Assembly: GCA_001661515.1 (NCBI GenBank)
Contig: LUVW01000031.1
Coordinates: 1-64,000 of the forward strand
DNA: 64,000 nt
Direction: 5' to 3'
From: Capniomyces stellatus
Taxonomy: Eukaryota; Kickxellomycota; Harpellomycetes; Harpellales; Legeriomycetaceae
Below, piece by piece: positions 44,632-56,905 of the stretch. Position 1 is the stretch's first letter. Every line of letters starts with the position of its first letter. The position numbers and the translations under genes are program-made. A model generated the notes under the pieces. That model was not told the origin of the DNA, searched no databases, and saw only the letters and a list, made by a program, of their open reading frames with translations.

Positions 44632-47600
44632 ATGGTTAAACTGACAAACGAGCCTGTAGCTATGCGGGCCAGGGGGAAGGTTGAAGAAAATGGGCTAAAG
44701 AGTGTTAAGCCCGGGTTGGCTGGCCTGGTACACAAAACACAGACAGATAGTAGCACTGAGAAGGCGCATAGTGGGAAAAGCGTGTCGAGCACACTGAATA
44801 GTTCAAATGTAGTAGAGCTGAGCATAGAGCTGAACGAGATGGAATCTAAAGAGGTGATAAAGAAGTTTAAAGGGATGGTTGCTAGAGAAAAGGGAGTGCA
44901 GGACATGAGTGATATCAGTAGAGTGGGAATTGTGGACCGAGCCTTTACTGATTCGAGGGGGAAAAAGCTGTTTTTGAGAGGAGTGAATGTGGGGGGGCAA
45001 TGTAAGCTGCCTTATGTCGAGAGTGAAGATGCAAAAAGAGAAAGATATGATGGAATAACAGGGTGTGGCGGGATGGGGGCAGGCAGCCATGTGGTTAAAG
45101 ACTTTTACAACCACAGGGACGTATCGTTTGTAAACCGGCCGTTTAAGCTGGAGGAGGCAAGATTCCACTTTAAGAGGTTAAAGTCGTGGGGGTTCACGTT
45201 TGTGCGGCTGTTGGTGCCGTGGGAGGCGTTGGAGCACGGGGGGCCGGGGGTATATGACAAGGAGTACATCGAGTACCTGCAATCGCTGCTAGAAATAATG
45301 GACAGAGAGGGGCTGAAATGTTTAATAGACCCGCACCAGGACATGTGGAGCAGATTTTGTGGGGGCAGTGGTGCGCCAGGATGGACGCTTGAAAAGGTGG
45401 GATTTGAGCTGAAGAACTTTAAAGACACAGGAGCGGCGTTTGTGCATTGCGAAAACTATAGAGATGGAATGGAACCGCCAAAGATGATGTGGGTTACCAA
45501 CGCGACAAAGCTGGCAACAGCAACGATGTTTACGCTGTTCTTTGCGGGAAAGTCGTTTGCACCAAAGTGTAGGATTGAGGGGAAGAACGTACAGGACTAC
45601 TTGCAAGATTGCTACATCAACTGCTATGCACACTTGGCAAAGGCGTTGAAGGGATACAGAGCGGTTATTGGATTTGAAGCAATGAACGAACCAGAGTAAG
45701 AATAAGGCTGATTGATTGGATATGGCGTGTTTATCATTTTTAAATAAGAAGACTATAAACTAAATATAAAAAATGGATAAATAGCTCGGGGTATATAGGA
45801 ATGAAAACGTTGAAAAAGTATGAATTCAAAAAGCACTTGATGTTGGGACATTCGCCAACGCCGCTTGAGCAGTTTGCGTTGGGGAGTGGGCAGGATGTAA
45901 GGATCAAGGTGTATAAGCCGTGGTGGCCGAGCCCATCGATATTTGACTGCTACACAAACCCAAACAAAGCGAAGCAGCGGGTGTGGCAGGAGGGGCGAGA
46001 GTGTGTTTGGGAGCAGCACGGGGTGTGGAGGAGGGATGAGAAGAAGGGGAATGTGTTGGTAAAGAAGGATTACTTTTACATTGATCCGGTTACGAACAGT
46101 GTGGCAGATTTCAGTAATATGTACTATAAAAGGTTTCTTAAAAGGTACCAAGAGGCGATTGAGCAGGTGGACAAAAAGTGGATATTTTTCATTGAGCCAA
46201 AACCAATGAATGAGCCGCCAAAGTTTATGGCGAGCGAGAAGAAGGAGATGTTTGCGTATGCGCCACATTGGTACGACCTGTACAGTCTGTTTTCAAAGGA
46301 GTTTAGCGGAAGGGTGTCGTTTAATGTGCTGGGGCTTCAGAGCGACCTTAATGTGTTTAAACACGTGTACTTTGGGCAAAAGGGGACAATTTTGAGCTAT
46401 ACCAGGCAGATGGAGATGATTATTAATATGGGGTTGAGGAACGCTGGAAGCATGCCGGTGATAATTGGAGAGTGCGGAATACCAATGGACCTGAACGGGC
46501 GAAGGGCGTATAAGAACAATGACTACAAGTACCAAACAATGATGATGGACAGTCTGATGCAAGCGATGGAGAAGGTGTGTGTTGGGTTTACTTTGTGGAA
46601 CTACAACCCGTACAACGACAATATTTTTGGGGATTATTGGAACGGGGAGGACTTTTCGGTTGTGTCAAAATCAAACATCAAAAGGGTCGGAGCAGCAAGA
46701 GACGCACAAGGAAATGGTTTGGATCACGTGGAAATCGGGCCACGTGGCGAGAGTTTGGGTGATTGGGGGCAGACCAGATGTGTTTTGGACTACGAGGAAG
46801 AGCTAGAGAGGTGCAATGACAGTGGGCGGGTGTTGGATGCGGTTATCAGGCCGTACATAACAAGAGTAAAACCAAGCGTAGCAATAAAAACATCCAAGTT
46901 TACAATCAAAAGCAAGACGTTTGATGTTGAAATAAACGTTTCGAACGTTCCGCATCGACAAGTCCAGACATTTGTTAGTTCAAATGCGACCAATATTCGA
47001 GAGTCGGTATCAACAAGGATATCAGGAAGTCTTTCGGAAACCATCAGTACTAGCAGCAGGGGCAGAATTCCAGGTTTAAGTCCAAGTTCATATACAAACT
47101 CAGTTTTAGACTTGGAATCAATTAGAAACTTTGGGTTTGGCATCACGTCAAGTCCAAATAATCTGTCAAACATCAATCTAGGCCCTAATTTCAACCCTAA
47201 ACTCAACAACAGTTTGTTCCACAGTACTATTTCTTTACTAAACAAAACCCCAACCGCCAGTCCAAATCCAAACACCAGTACTGGTACCAGTACTGGTGCT
47301 AATGGATATGGCGATATTGTTCAAGGACTGGGACTAAATTCGATAACAAACCTGGTACCAGGTAAAAAAGTAAAGTCGAATCCAAGCTCAGTACTCGGTA
47401 ATGGCGTACCATCAGACCAGAACTCTTCCAACAATAGCAGCAACAAGAGTAGGAGCAGGAGCAAGACCAAGACTGAACTGGAACTGGAATTGGAGCTAGA
47501 ATCGAATCTGGGACCGAGTTTGGACATGAACTATATAGAGGATTTTGGGATTAGTATGAATTTTGGAGCGAACTTTGTGTTTGACTTTGACTTCAAGTAC

Positions 47601-47981
47601 AACTTTAAGAGCAGTTCAGTATCGATATTTGTTCCATACCACCACTACCGAAACGGGCCGATTGAAGTGGCAATAAAGAACAAGTCTGGACCGCCAACAA
47701 ACTTTTCGTACCTCTACGTGCCACACTTGCAATCGTTATACGTCAATTTTGTTCCGGTAAGTAGCAAGATTATAACAAATATTATAATTCAGGTTAGACA
47801 AAGAAAAGTGGACGCAGTAAAGTGTCTAGGTAAAAAGCTGCTGTTCCAACTGGGAAACTCAAGTCTCAATCGTACAAGCACTGGTTTAATCGCGAAAAAA
47901 GGCTTTGCTATTGGGACAGGAAACACGTGTGTGTTCAGGGACTCGAACAATTCTGTTTCATTAACTAGATTTTTTATATAA
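44632..47981 (+). CDS. EGH1: GH5 steryl-beta-glucosidase / glucocerebrosidase-like enzyme (EGH1/EGCrP type)
   Basis: Predicted to hydrolyse the beta-glucoside bond of sterylglucosides or glucosylceramide. Exons are 44632-45695 and 45785-47981, giving 1086 aa. The family core runs from DSRGKKLFLRGVNVGGQCKLP through FTFVRLLVPWEALEHGGPG, LIDPHQDMWSRFCGGSGAPGW and the acid/base Glu353 in NEP. After the intron it continues SGYIGMKTL..., LGHSPTPLEQFALGSG, the nucleophile Glu584 in IIGECGIP, and the WNYNPYND motif. The intron falls directly after the acid/base motif. Residues about 745-930 form a low-complexity Ser/Asn/Thr insertion before a beta-rich C-terminal domain. There is no signal peptide, in line with intracellular EGCrP2/Egh1 enzymes. 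Which lipid is the substrate cannot be told from sequence. Confidence 0.9.
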
Positions 47982-48117
47982 ACTGTAAAACTCGTCTATC
48001 AACTTGCCATTTCTAGCTTGTTTAATTTATTCACCTTTTAACAACAGCATAATAAATAAATATATATATTAAAAAAATAAAAAGTAAAAAGTAAAAAGAA
48101 AGAAATGGAGATTTCGG

Positions 48118-50407
48118 TTATACAAGTTGGTTCTTGTTAGAGTAAGTTTGGTCAATGATTTTTTCAATATCGGAAACGCCGTACTTGAGTCTGATTTGGC
48201 CTCGAGAGCCGCTGGTGCTAATGACATCACGGTTTTTGTCGAGGAATTTCGAGTATTGGGGAACCAAACTTTCAATTGCGTCCTGGGTCAGCTTGCCTCT
48301 GAGATCAGGATCAGGTAGGAGGAACGAGTTGATGTCGCGGCAGAGTTCATCAAACGTCTTGTTGAACATTTCAAGTTTCTCCTCAACATTCAATCCCATT
48401 GACGGGAAACTGGCAAAGCACGACTTCCAAATCGCCATTAACGCCTTTCTGTTTCTTTCAGTGTTGGTTTCGTACTTTAACATAACTTTTTCGTCGAGAA
48501 TCGAGACCAAATCCGTGTACTTTATTGCTTTGGCTATGTAGTGGTAGTTGTTTGCCTGGAACGCAAACATCGACCCTGGCTGCATAAACTGCTTGCTTGC
48601 CACGTCAATCATCTGCCCAACACTTGCCAAGTAATCCTCAATATAGTGACAAAATATCGATGTCCCGTTATTTGGATTCGACGCTCGTCCACTCAGCGAC
48701 TGTTCCTGTGCTGTTTCGTTCCAATGTCCATCGCCCAGTTTCAGCATCATCTCGGAAATGCTCGACTTGTACTCCACCATACTCTTGATCAGATGCATCG
48801 ACATCACTGTTGGCTTGTATATTCCGCCGTTTCTCGAAATAGGCGGTTTGTTTGACGTACTCCTCAACGTTCTAATCAGCCCTGAAAACGCTCTATTGAT
48901 TGGAAGCGCCAGTAATTCCAGCATCCTTGGAATCTCGTTCTGGTTCTTTTCCCGCAAGTTCAACAATTTGTCCAGTGCCGGTAAACTATACTTTAGCGCT
49001 GATTGCACATCTATCGCCACTAGCAGGTTCGAGTACAAATCCGACACAAAACTCTCGCATATCCTCTGCGCAGTTGATGTGAACTGCCGGTACGCCGGTC
49101 CCGCCACCAAGTCAAACGTCTTTTTCGATATTGGCGATGGCATGATTTCTGAACACTTGAGAATTTCAGATTCCAACATCTTGCACAGATTCTCAACATA
49201 CATCAAAAACACATTTGAACTTCCTCCCCTTGACTGCGCCTCATTCACTTCTGGAATAACAAACTGGCTCACTGGGTTCACATTTGACGTTATTATCCCC
49301 GAACTCTCCTCCTTCTTCTCCCTATCCTTCTCGTCTAGCTTGTAAAACTCCCTGCACGCATTGTCCAGCCCACTCAAACACTCCACCAGGTGCTTCCCCC
49401 GGATCTCTGCATACGTGTCCGCCAGCTTGTTCAAGTTGCTCGAGTTTCCCTCGCTATCATAAAAATATCCCGCCAAGTACCTCAGCTCCTTTGACCTCTC
49501 CACAGACACCGTTGGTATGTCTCGGTCGCTCTTGAAGTACGTTGGGTCAATCTTCTTGCTGCTCTTCTTCAGCCACAAGTAAAACACCTTTCTCACATTC
49601 TCCAGTCCAACCCCAATCAGGTTCTCTGTCTCCCTCTGGCTCTGCACCGCTGATTCCAAACTCAACCTCGATAACCGTGACTTTGCCTCTTTCAACCGTG
49701 TAATTGCCTCTAAATATGGCTCCATATCATGCTCATTACACCTACATCAACCAATTCATCAACTCCTTTAACTTTTTATTCCTCTCTCATTATCTTTAAT
49801 CTCCTCCCCCCCCCCCTTCCCACCAGTTTACTCGCCCTATATTCAATCTCATCACCTCTACCCTCACCCTATCATAATAACTAATCTCTTACCCTGAAAT
49901 TATCAAACTTGAGTCCTCCCCATTCACATCATAGTATTTCAAAATATTGTCCAAAGAAACTATTGTATCCTCCACATCTATATTTTCCAACAACCATTTT
50001 TAACAATTAGTTTTTATCCAAGCCTAACAAAACTACAACTGCCACTATTCGCAAAACTCCGCCCTCTTTCTCTCTCATTGCACTTACTGTCGTATAGCAC
50101 TGTCAGTTTCTTGGTCGATTTATAAATCGGTGTCATTATTTTCCCCAAATTCTTGATTCGCAAATCAAACACCTTCAGCACTCTTGCCTATTTATTACCC
50201 AAAAAAAAAAATACACACATTAATACCCCTCTAGTGCCAAGCCCAAAGTACAACACGTATTCTTTGTATTATTATATTTCTACTAGTTGAATCCGTATAT
50301 TTTACTGTTTGCTCCGACAATTCATTCAGCTCATTCAAACTGTCCTGCATAAACTCCAATTCCTCCTTCTCCTCAACAAGTGATTCGGCAGAGTACTTTG
50401 TCGCCAT
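48118..50407 (-). CDS. EXO70: Exocyst subunit Exo70
   Basis: Tethers secretory vesicles to the plasma membrane, binding PI(4,5)P2 and Rho GTPases. Four exons: 50407-50306, 50187-50088, 49977-49893 and 49741-48118, all phase-consistent, giving 636 aa, the normal length. The N-terminal coiled coil (SLVEEKEELEFMQDSLNEL, FDLRIKNLGKIMTPIYKST, TIVSLDNILKYYDV) comes from the three small exons. The large exon carries the helical rods and the basic C-terminal region, with PQYSKFLDKNRD and the typical terminal RLKYGVSDIEKIIDQTY. It converges with the GH5 gene, with 136 bp between stops. Identification is firm; the first exon junction (Thr34/Ala35) is slightly less certain. Confidence 0.9.
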
Positions 50408-52450
50408 CTTTTCATTTACACTCTGAATTCTTCAAATATACTATCGCCTAACTTTATCTTTTTTATTTCTAATCTCTTTGATTTGATTGTAAAAATAAAG
50501 GTAAAAAGGCTCGACTTTTGCGCTCGACTTTGAATTATCGTCCTTTATGTTTGCTCTTGTTTTCAACTTGCTTCTGAATAAAATCCTCTTTTCCCAAATC
50601 ATTTCTGTTTGTTTATTTCCAATTTGCCATGCTCAGCGAATAACTCGAGCGTATATCGATTTATGTTATTTAAATTAACCAATAATCCAGCACCAATTAT
50701 TGTGTGTTTTATTTTTAAAGTGGCGCAAAAAAATATATACCAACTAGGCCAACCAAGAGCCAGTTTTCAATCACCGCCACCAGCAGAAATTACACGACCT
50801 TGATGATTTAGAACAATTTAATCATTATTTACCCTCCCAACCACAACCACAACAATAATAATAGAAACCAGACTATGGTCATCATATGATGTATCAAACT
50901 GTAATCAGATAACATGTGCAGTATCAATAAAGTTAGCTTATAAAGCACAAGCGGATAGGTATGGAGTATCTGGTACAGAGAATGTGCTATTTGTAGCAAC
51001 TGGGTGCATAATGCCTCCCACACCTGTACTTTAAAGCATGGTCACATCAACTCGGGTGCTTGGAATAATCTGTATTCGACAAAAGTGTCTTGATTCTGAT
51101 GACAAAGGTTTATCCAAACCGACCAAGTCTTGATTCTAATTGTCATTTTTTTAATGTTTTAGAATGAACTTTATTTTATCGTTGTTTTACAAATAAATGT
51201 TGGAAATAAAAAAAAAAAAATGAAGTTTGCGAGGAGGAGAGAGAAAGAGAGAAATGGGATGTAGTTTTAGAAATGGTATTCTACACTCAATGAGTCAAGA
51301 AATGGTGTTTACATTGTCCCGAATAAAGAAAAGCTGGTAAATGTAAACAGTGTGAATAAGGGCACGGTGTGGCGGATGCATAACAACCAAGGATGTTTAA
51401 AAGTTGTTTTTTCTTTTTACTTTCTTTTGGTGTTAAGGGTGAGAAAATCGGCCGAGTTGGACATTTGCACTTGTTTCTATTTGTTTATTCTAATTGATAT
51501 TTTGATTTTATTTATTTCTAATTGATATTTTGATTTATTTAATTTAATTTGCTTTAAATAACCATGATGGTTTATTTTTGATTTGCGGAAAGTGGTGGTA
51601 ACCAAAGGCAATGGAGAAGAATTCGAGACTAACTAGTCAAAAAATAAACATCAGATTACTGGCGACATTTTACTAGTGACATTTTATTTACTATATTTTG
51701 CTTTTTTTTTTGCTCTATTTTACAACTTGTAACTGGGGCAATTTAGAAGACTAGTGGTAATAATAATAAAGTCAAAGAATAAGAGGGCATTTTTTTATTT
51801 TATTTTTCAAATAGTAAGAGTAATGACCGAGTTGGCTTGGTGTAGTGGAATAAAAGACAAAATAGTGGAAATAAATCCGGGTTTCTTTGAATAGGGAATT
51901 ATATACAAATAAATAGAAAGAGGTGATTTTAGGCGACTACAAATAAAGTAAATTGGGTGCAAAAGAGGAACAGAATTTAGTAGGAACGGGGAGGAATAAA
52001 ACGGGGGAATTGAAAGAAAAAGAACAGTAGAGACAGCTCATGAATATTTAGTTGGAACAGCTTGTTTTTGGATTTAACTCTTTTTATTATTATTTTAATA
52101 GCAAATATTTATATTCAATTTACATTTATATATATTATCAAACTCAAAATTTACTACAATTTAGTGGCGATTTGTTTGAAAACATCAGCTAAACCATTGG
52201 AAGTGTTACCAACAAACAAAAGTAGATAAAAAACAAGCACTAAAAAAAAGTTGAGGCTAAATAAATCCAGAGTTGTAAAACACAAAGAACAAAAAGTAAA
52301 ATGAGAGATTAAACGAAGCTAGAAGCAAAAGAACAAGGAAAGTCAAGTGGAATCAACTACAGCAACGATAAAGAAAGAGATAGATCATATATAAGGCCAA
52401 GAACACAAATTAATGAAATATAAGGGCGATAAAAGTAATAGACAGACATA
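50408..52450. other. Divergent intergenic region, EXO70 / USP
   Basis: Presumably contains both promoters. AT-rich, with GAGA-rich sequence at 51231-51256. No gene is seen. Confidence 0.5.
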
Positions 52451-55058
52451 ATGGAATCAAAGTACATATTAATGGTGTATATAGCGGTGCTATTTGTGTT
52501 GGGAGTAGTGTTGTGTGTATACTTTAAATGGCACACGATAAGAGGACGGTATGGATTACTGCGGTATTATGCAAAGCGGGGGGGAAGAAAGATGCTTCGG
52601 ATAGGTAAAAGGCTGCCCATGAAGATATGGAAAAGGTTGTGGGTGGTGTTGGGGTTTTCGTTAATTTTTGGGCGGTATTCGTCAAAGAGGCGTAGGGAGA
52701 GTGGGGGCAATGAGGAAACTAATGGTAAGAATAGACAAATAACAAAGGGGCGATGAAATGGATGAGATAAAAAAAAAAAAAAAAGGCAGATATTGAAGGA
52801 GTAGAAGCTTTGAAATGAACTTTTTTAAAACAATATAAATAGATAAATCGTGGATTAGAGTGTTTATCAAGAGTGCGCAGATATTTTTTGGGAAATTGTA
52901 CAACACAAATGAAATGGAGACAGAGGTGTCGCTAGAGTACTACTTGGAGGATAGCGGAAAGAAAGGAAAGGGGGCGATGGATGCAAGATGGGATGGCAGT
53001 GGGGATGAGAGCAGCAGCAGCAGCAGTAGTGAGAGTGAAAGCAGCGACGAGTACTCGGATGGGATGGAGGGGTATGAAGAAGGGGGAAGTAAGCAGCAAG
53101 TAAATGGGCTTATAAACACAGGAAATTCGTGTTTTTTGAACAGTGTGCTGCAGGCGTTGGCGTCGTCAGAGTACTTGAAGAGGTACTTGAAGAACAAGCT
53201 GAGGGAGCTGGAAACGATAAACAAGAAAATGGGGAAGAGGACGGTGGAGCTACCGGTGACATCGGCGCTGTACGAGACGTTAAGGTATATAAACACGACA
53301 GTGGATAGAGACGCGGCGTTCCGGCCGTACACGTTGCTGGCAGCAATAAGCAAGCATGTGCGGATGGTGGGGAGTGAGCAGCAGGATGCGCAGGAGGCGT
53401 TCCAGTTGATATCGACATCGTTAAGTGAGGAGCGAGTGGAACTGGAAAAGATCAAAAAGAGGGTGGCAAACGGGATCAACAACTTTGAGCAGTTTGGGGT
53501 TCCAAGGGGGTACGGGATGGTGGGGGATTTGGGGGAGGAGTTGGGGGAGTTTGGGGGCAGAGTGAATAACAGCAGCAGCAGCACAAGCAACATGGCGGAG
53601 AACGTGCGGGTAAAAGGGGGGGATGAGATGAGAGCAAAAATTAAGGCGAGAATTGAGGGTGGAAAGAGGGGGTTTAGGGGGTTTAGGGAGGAGAAAAGGA
53701 GTCCATTTTCAGGGCTGTTGGCGTCAAGACTGTCGTGTGCAAGCTGTGGATATACAGAGGCGATTCGGCACTTTGGGTTTGACAACTTGTCATTGACGCT
53801 ACCGCTGACAAACAGCTGTGAGTTGGAGGAAGCGTTACTGGAGTATGTGGGGATTGAGGAGCTTGGTGATGTGGTGTGTAAAAAGTGTAGCCTGCACCTG
53901 ACAATGAGCAGGACAATGAAGAAGATGCGGACCTTGAAGGGGCTGAAGGACGAGATTTGCCTGAGCAGCAAGAGAAGAAACGTGAACAGGAGCGAGTATG
54001 TGGCGGGGCTGTTTAAGGCGAGGGGAAGGAGGAGCTTGGAGAGGAAGATTGATAGGTTGGGAGAGCGCAGGGACCCAAACTCAGACTCAGACTCGGACTC
54101 GGACTCGGATTTAGACTCGGATTTAGACTCGGATGCGGGATTGGGTTTAGAAGGTAGAGAGAAAATGGTGTTGGAAGTGATTGAGAACAAGTTCAAAGAG
54201 ATGAAGGAGAGCGCACAGACGATCACAAAGATACTCAGAACCAACCTACAGCAACCAATTCCAGACACGATCAGCCTAGACAAGGCGTACTCAAAGCTGA
54301 CAACCAAGCAGGTTATGATTGCAAAGGTACCAGACACACTGACGTTGCACCTGCAAAGAAGCACAGTGTCAATGACAACAGGGTACATAGTGAAGAACTT
54401 GGTGATGGTAAAGTACCCAGAGTTTCTTGACCTGACGCCATTTGTCACGGATGGGCATTTGGTTACTAATCCGGGCAAGTCGCTGGTGGATTTGGGGAGA
54501 GTTTCTTCGGGATACAGTCCAATGTACCTGTACAGGCTGCAGGCGGTTGTTGTGCACTTTGGGTGTCATTCGTACGGCCACTTTATCACCTACCGCAGAA
54601 AACCGCTTTCTGGAGGTCTTGAAGGGCTTGACTGGCCAGACAATGTGAACTCACCCCTGATGTCGTTTGTCAACTTGCCATCAATAGCCAGTAATACAAA
54701 CATCATAAACAATACAAACAATACAAATGGCAATAATACTGATTGCTGGTATTTGGTTTCTGACGAGGAGGTTTTGTCTGTTGATGTTAATGAAGCGCTA
54801 GGTGCTAACCCGTACCTTTTATTTTACGAGCGCGTATTCAACAACAGCGTAAACAACAGCAACAGTTACGGTGGTGGTAGTGGTAGTGGTAGTGGTGATA
54901 AACGCACTAAAGCATTTGGGTTGGACCTGGGCATTTCATCTGATTTGGATGGAGATTACCCAGACTTGGTGGATACTGGGTCAGTTGAACTTTCTGGTTT
55001 AAATGGAGATTCTGACACTTTTTTGAACTCGTACTCGACTAGTTTGGAAACCTCTTGA
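52451..55058 (+). CDS. Membrane-anchored ubiquitin carboxyl-terminal hydrolase (Ubp1/USP30-like)
   Basis: Deubiquitinase of the USP family. Exons are 52451-52724 and 52861-55058, giving 823 aa. Exon 1 encodes an N-terminal membrane segment (YILMVYIAVLFVLGVVLCVY) followed by a strongly basic stretch, a layout shared with yeast Ubp1 and with mitochondrial USP30. The catalytic domain starts GLINTGNSCFLNSVLQALAS (Cys182), then EQQDAQEAFQ, a zinc-ribbon pair (SCASCGY, VCKKCSL), and the His box YRLQAVVVHFGCHSYGHFITYRR followed by CWYLVSDEEV. An acidic-Ser insertion precedes the Cys box, and an (SD)n run interrupts the middle of the domain. Whether it sits in the ER or the outer mitochondrial membrane is not decided by the sequence. 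Confidence 0.88.
54079..54132 (+). repeat. (GACTCG)n-like coding repeat
   Basis: Six-base units encoding (Ser-Asp)n and Asp-Leu-Asp in the ubiquitin protease insert. Confidence 0.8.
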
Positions 55059-55348
55059 ACCATTTTTTTTTTTTTTTTACATTACATTATACATTATATT
55101 ATAAATTATATTATATATTATTCCAATTACTTTATTTCAATATTCAATGTAAAACTACATTTTTTTTTCATTTTTTTTTTTTTTTTCAACATTTACATCA
55201 CCATTTTTCTTTATTAAACCTTTTCATTTACTTTTCGTTGTTTATTTAGTAATTGGAAAAGGCAAGGAGAAAATGATTCAATTCCAAAGAGAGATTATGT
55301 ATATAAGAAAAATAATAATATAATAATAAAATAATATATAATTAGACT

Positions 55349-56905
55349 TTAATGGTCTAGAATACGTAAATCGCCTGAAACGACTTTATCGTTCAAAACA
55401 GCGCCACGAGGGATATCAATGTGAGCACCATAGTTGGCAACCACAATGACGGTACCGGTGAGAGTGACATTGGCGCCAAAGACAACATCGCCAGTAACAC
55501 TGAGGTGATCAAGCTCGAGGATCTGGGGTGGAGTTTTGAATCTTGCGAGGTAGTCCTTGACCTTTTTGAAGTGGTCACCGAGCTTGACGATTGGGGCAGT
55601 TGAAAAGGTTCTTGCGGGATTCATGTTCAAGTACCCGTTTTTCATGATGTACAGGTTAGAGGTGACGAGGAAAAGATCTGAGGTGGATTTGACGGGCAAA
55701 AAGCGGGATCTTGGGACATTTACACCATGAGCTCTGTTGAAGTACTTGATTGCAGCACCAACAGCAGTTTCCAGCTGGACAACGGGGGTTCCATCGTCGG
55801 TGGTTTTCTTGTTGATGATGAGGTCGAGATCGAGTTTGGACTCTTCAACGAGCTTTTTGATGGATTTGAGGTTGACCCACAGATTGTTTGTATTGAAAAT
55901 CTTGAACTTCTTTACGCGCTTGAAGTCGTCTACATGCTCTTTGGGCACTTGTGCAATTTCAAGCAATCTGATTTGTCCGTCGTAATCAATGATTGTTCCT
56001 CCCTTGATATCTGCCTTGGTCTTGTCTGTCACCTCCATAATAAACTCAGAATCTGTTTCCGCCATATGTCTCAAAATCACTGGGTCCACCGTCGCTCCCA
56101 AATTGTCCACATTCGATATAAACACCCACTCCTTTCCCTCCTCAATCAGCTGGTCCAGCAGTCCGCTGTTTGCAAAACTCTTGTACAAATCTCCGTGACC
56201 TGGTGGGTACCACACTCCTGGTGTGTTCTCTGGCGTCTTTGCTATTGGCAGGCTCGTGTCTGCCTTTATTCTTGGCCATCTTGACTGGTTAAACGTGTAT
56301 ATTATCGCATTTGAGTTTGCATACTTCTTCACTATCTTCTCTGTATCGTCGTTTGTGTTGAAACTGTTCATCAATATCAGCGGTACGTGTGCATTATACT
56401 CTGTGTTCAAATGCTCAATCTGCTGCACTGTCAAATCAAGAAACGTCTGTCCATCTCTCACTTCTATTGCTGACTTTGGCCCCACACACCCCATTGTTGT
56501 CCCCAACCCTCCATTCAACTTCAGCACCACCAACTTGTCAAGCAATGGAACTACATCATCAAACCCTGTCACCTCCAGTCCCTTGTACCCCAACACATAC
56601 TCTGGCTTTGGACTCTTCACCTTGTTCCAATCCAACTCTGTTCGGGTCTTCTTCTCCTCCAAGTACCTCCCCATCTGCCCATAGAAATCTTCCATCTCTT
56701 TGCCAAAAGTCTTGTCTTCCTTTGCCTGCTCAACCAGCGAATCAACTATCTGCTTAATCGCCCCCATTGTTCCCCCCGAGTTCAACACCTTTGCCCCAGT
56801 GCTAGCCTTGTTGTGGCTTGAGAACTTTTGCTTGCTTACTTCTACACCGTCTCCCATTTCTACTATTTCTTTATTCTTTTCTTTCTTTCTTTCTTTCTTT
56901 TTCAA
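55349..56905 (-). CDS. UGP1: UTP--glucose-1-phosphate uridylyltransferase
   Basis: Makes UDP-glucose from UTP and glucose-1-phosphate for glucan, glycogen, trehalose and glycolipid synthesis. 518 aa, single exon, normal length. It has the nucleotide-binding loop LVVLKLNGGLGTTMGCVGPKS, LMNSFNTNDDT, FNQSRWPRI, PPGHGDLYKS, FISNVDNLGATVD, and the C-terminal left-handed beta-helix (LSVTGDVVFGANVTLTGTVIV). The first 16 residues are a Lys/Glu-rich stretch that may be untranslated; the next Met (56857, MGDGVEVSK) is an equally good start. Its 3' end faces the ubiquitin protease gene, about 290 bp apart. UDP-glucose is also the sugar donor for the glucolipids that the GH5 enzyme would degrade, but the two genes are not adjacent. 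Confidence 0.96.
   Translation of the reverse strand: MKKKERKKEKNKEIVEMGDGVEVSKQKFSSHNKASTGAKVLNSGGTMGAIKQIVDSLVEQAKEDKTFGKEMEDFYGQMGRYLEEKKTRTELDWNKVKSPKPEYVLGYKGLEVTGFDDVVPLLDKLVVLKLNGGLGTTMGCVGPKSAIEVRDGQTFLDLTVQQIEHLNTEYNAHVPLILMNSFNTNDDTEKIVKKYANSNAIIYTFNQSRWPRIKADTSLPIAKTPENTPGVWYPPGHGDLYKSFANSGLLDQLIEEGKEWVFISNVDNLGATVDPVILRHMAETDSEFIMEVTDKTKADIKGGTIIDYDGQIRLLEIAQVPKEHVDDFKRVKKFKIFNTNNLWVNLKSIKKLVEESKLDLDLIINKKTTDDGTPVVQLETAVGAAIKYFNRAHGVNVPRSRFLPVKSTSDLFLVTSNLYIMKNGYLNMNPARTFSTAPIVKLGDHFKKVKDYLARFKTPPQILELDHLSVTGDVVFGANVTLTGTVIVVANYGAHIDIPRGAVLNDKVVSGDLRILDH

Noticed and set aside
52940..54478. Minus-strand 512-codon frame opposite the ubiquitin protease
   Set aside because: Ser/Leu-rich, no motif, and lies wholly antisense to conserved USP boxes. 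Typical shadow frame.
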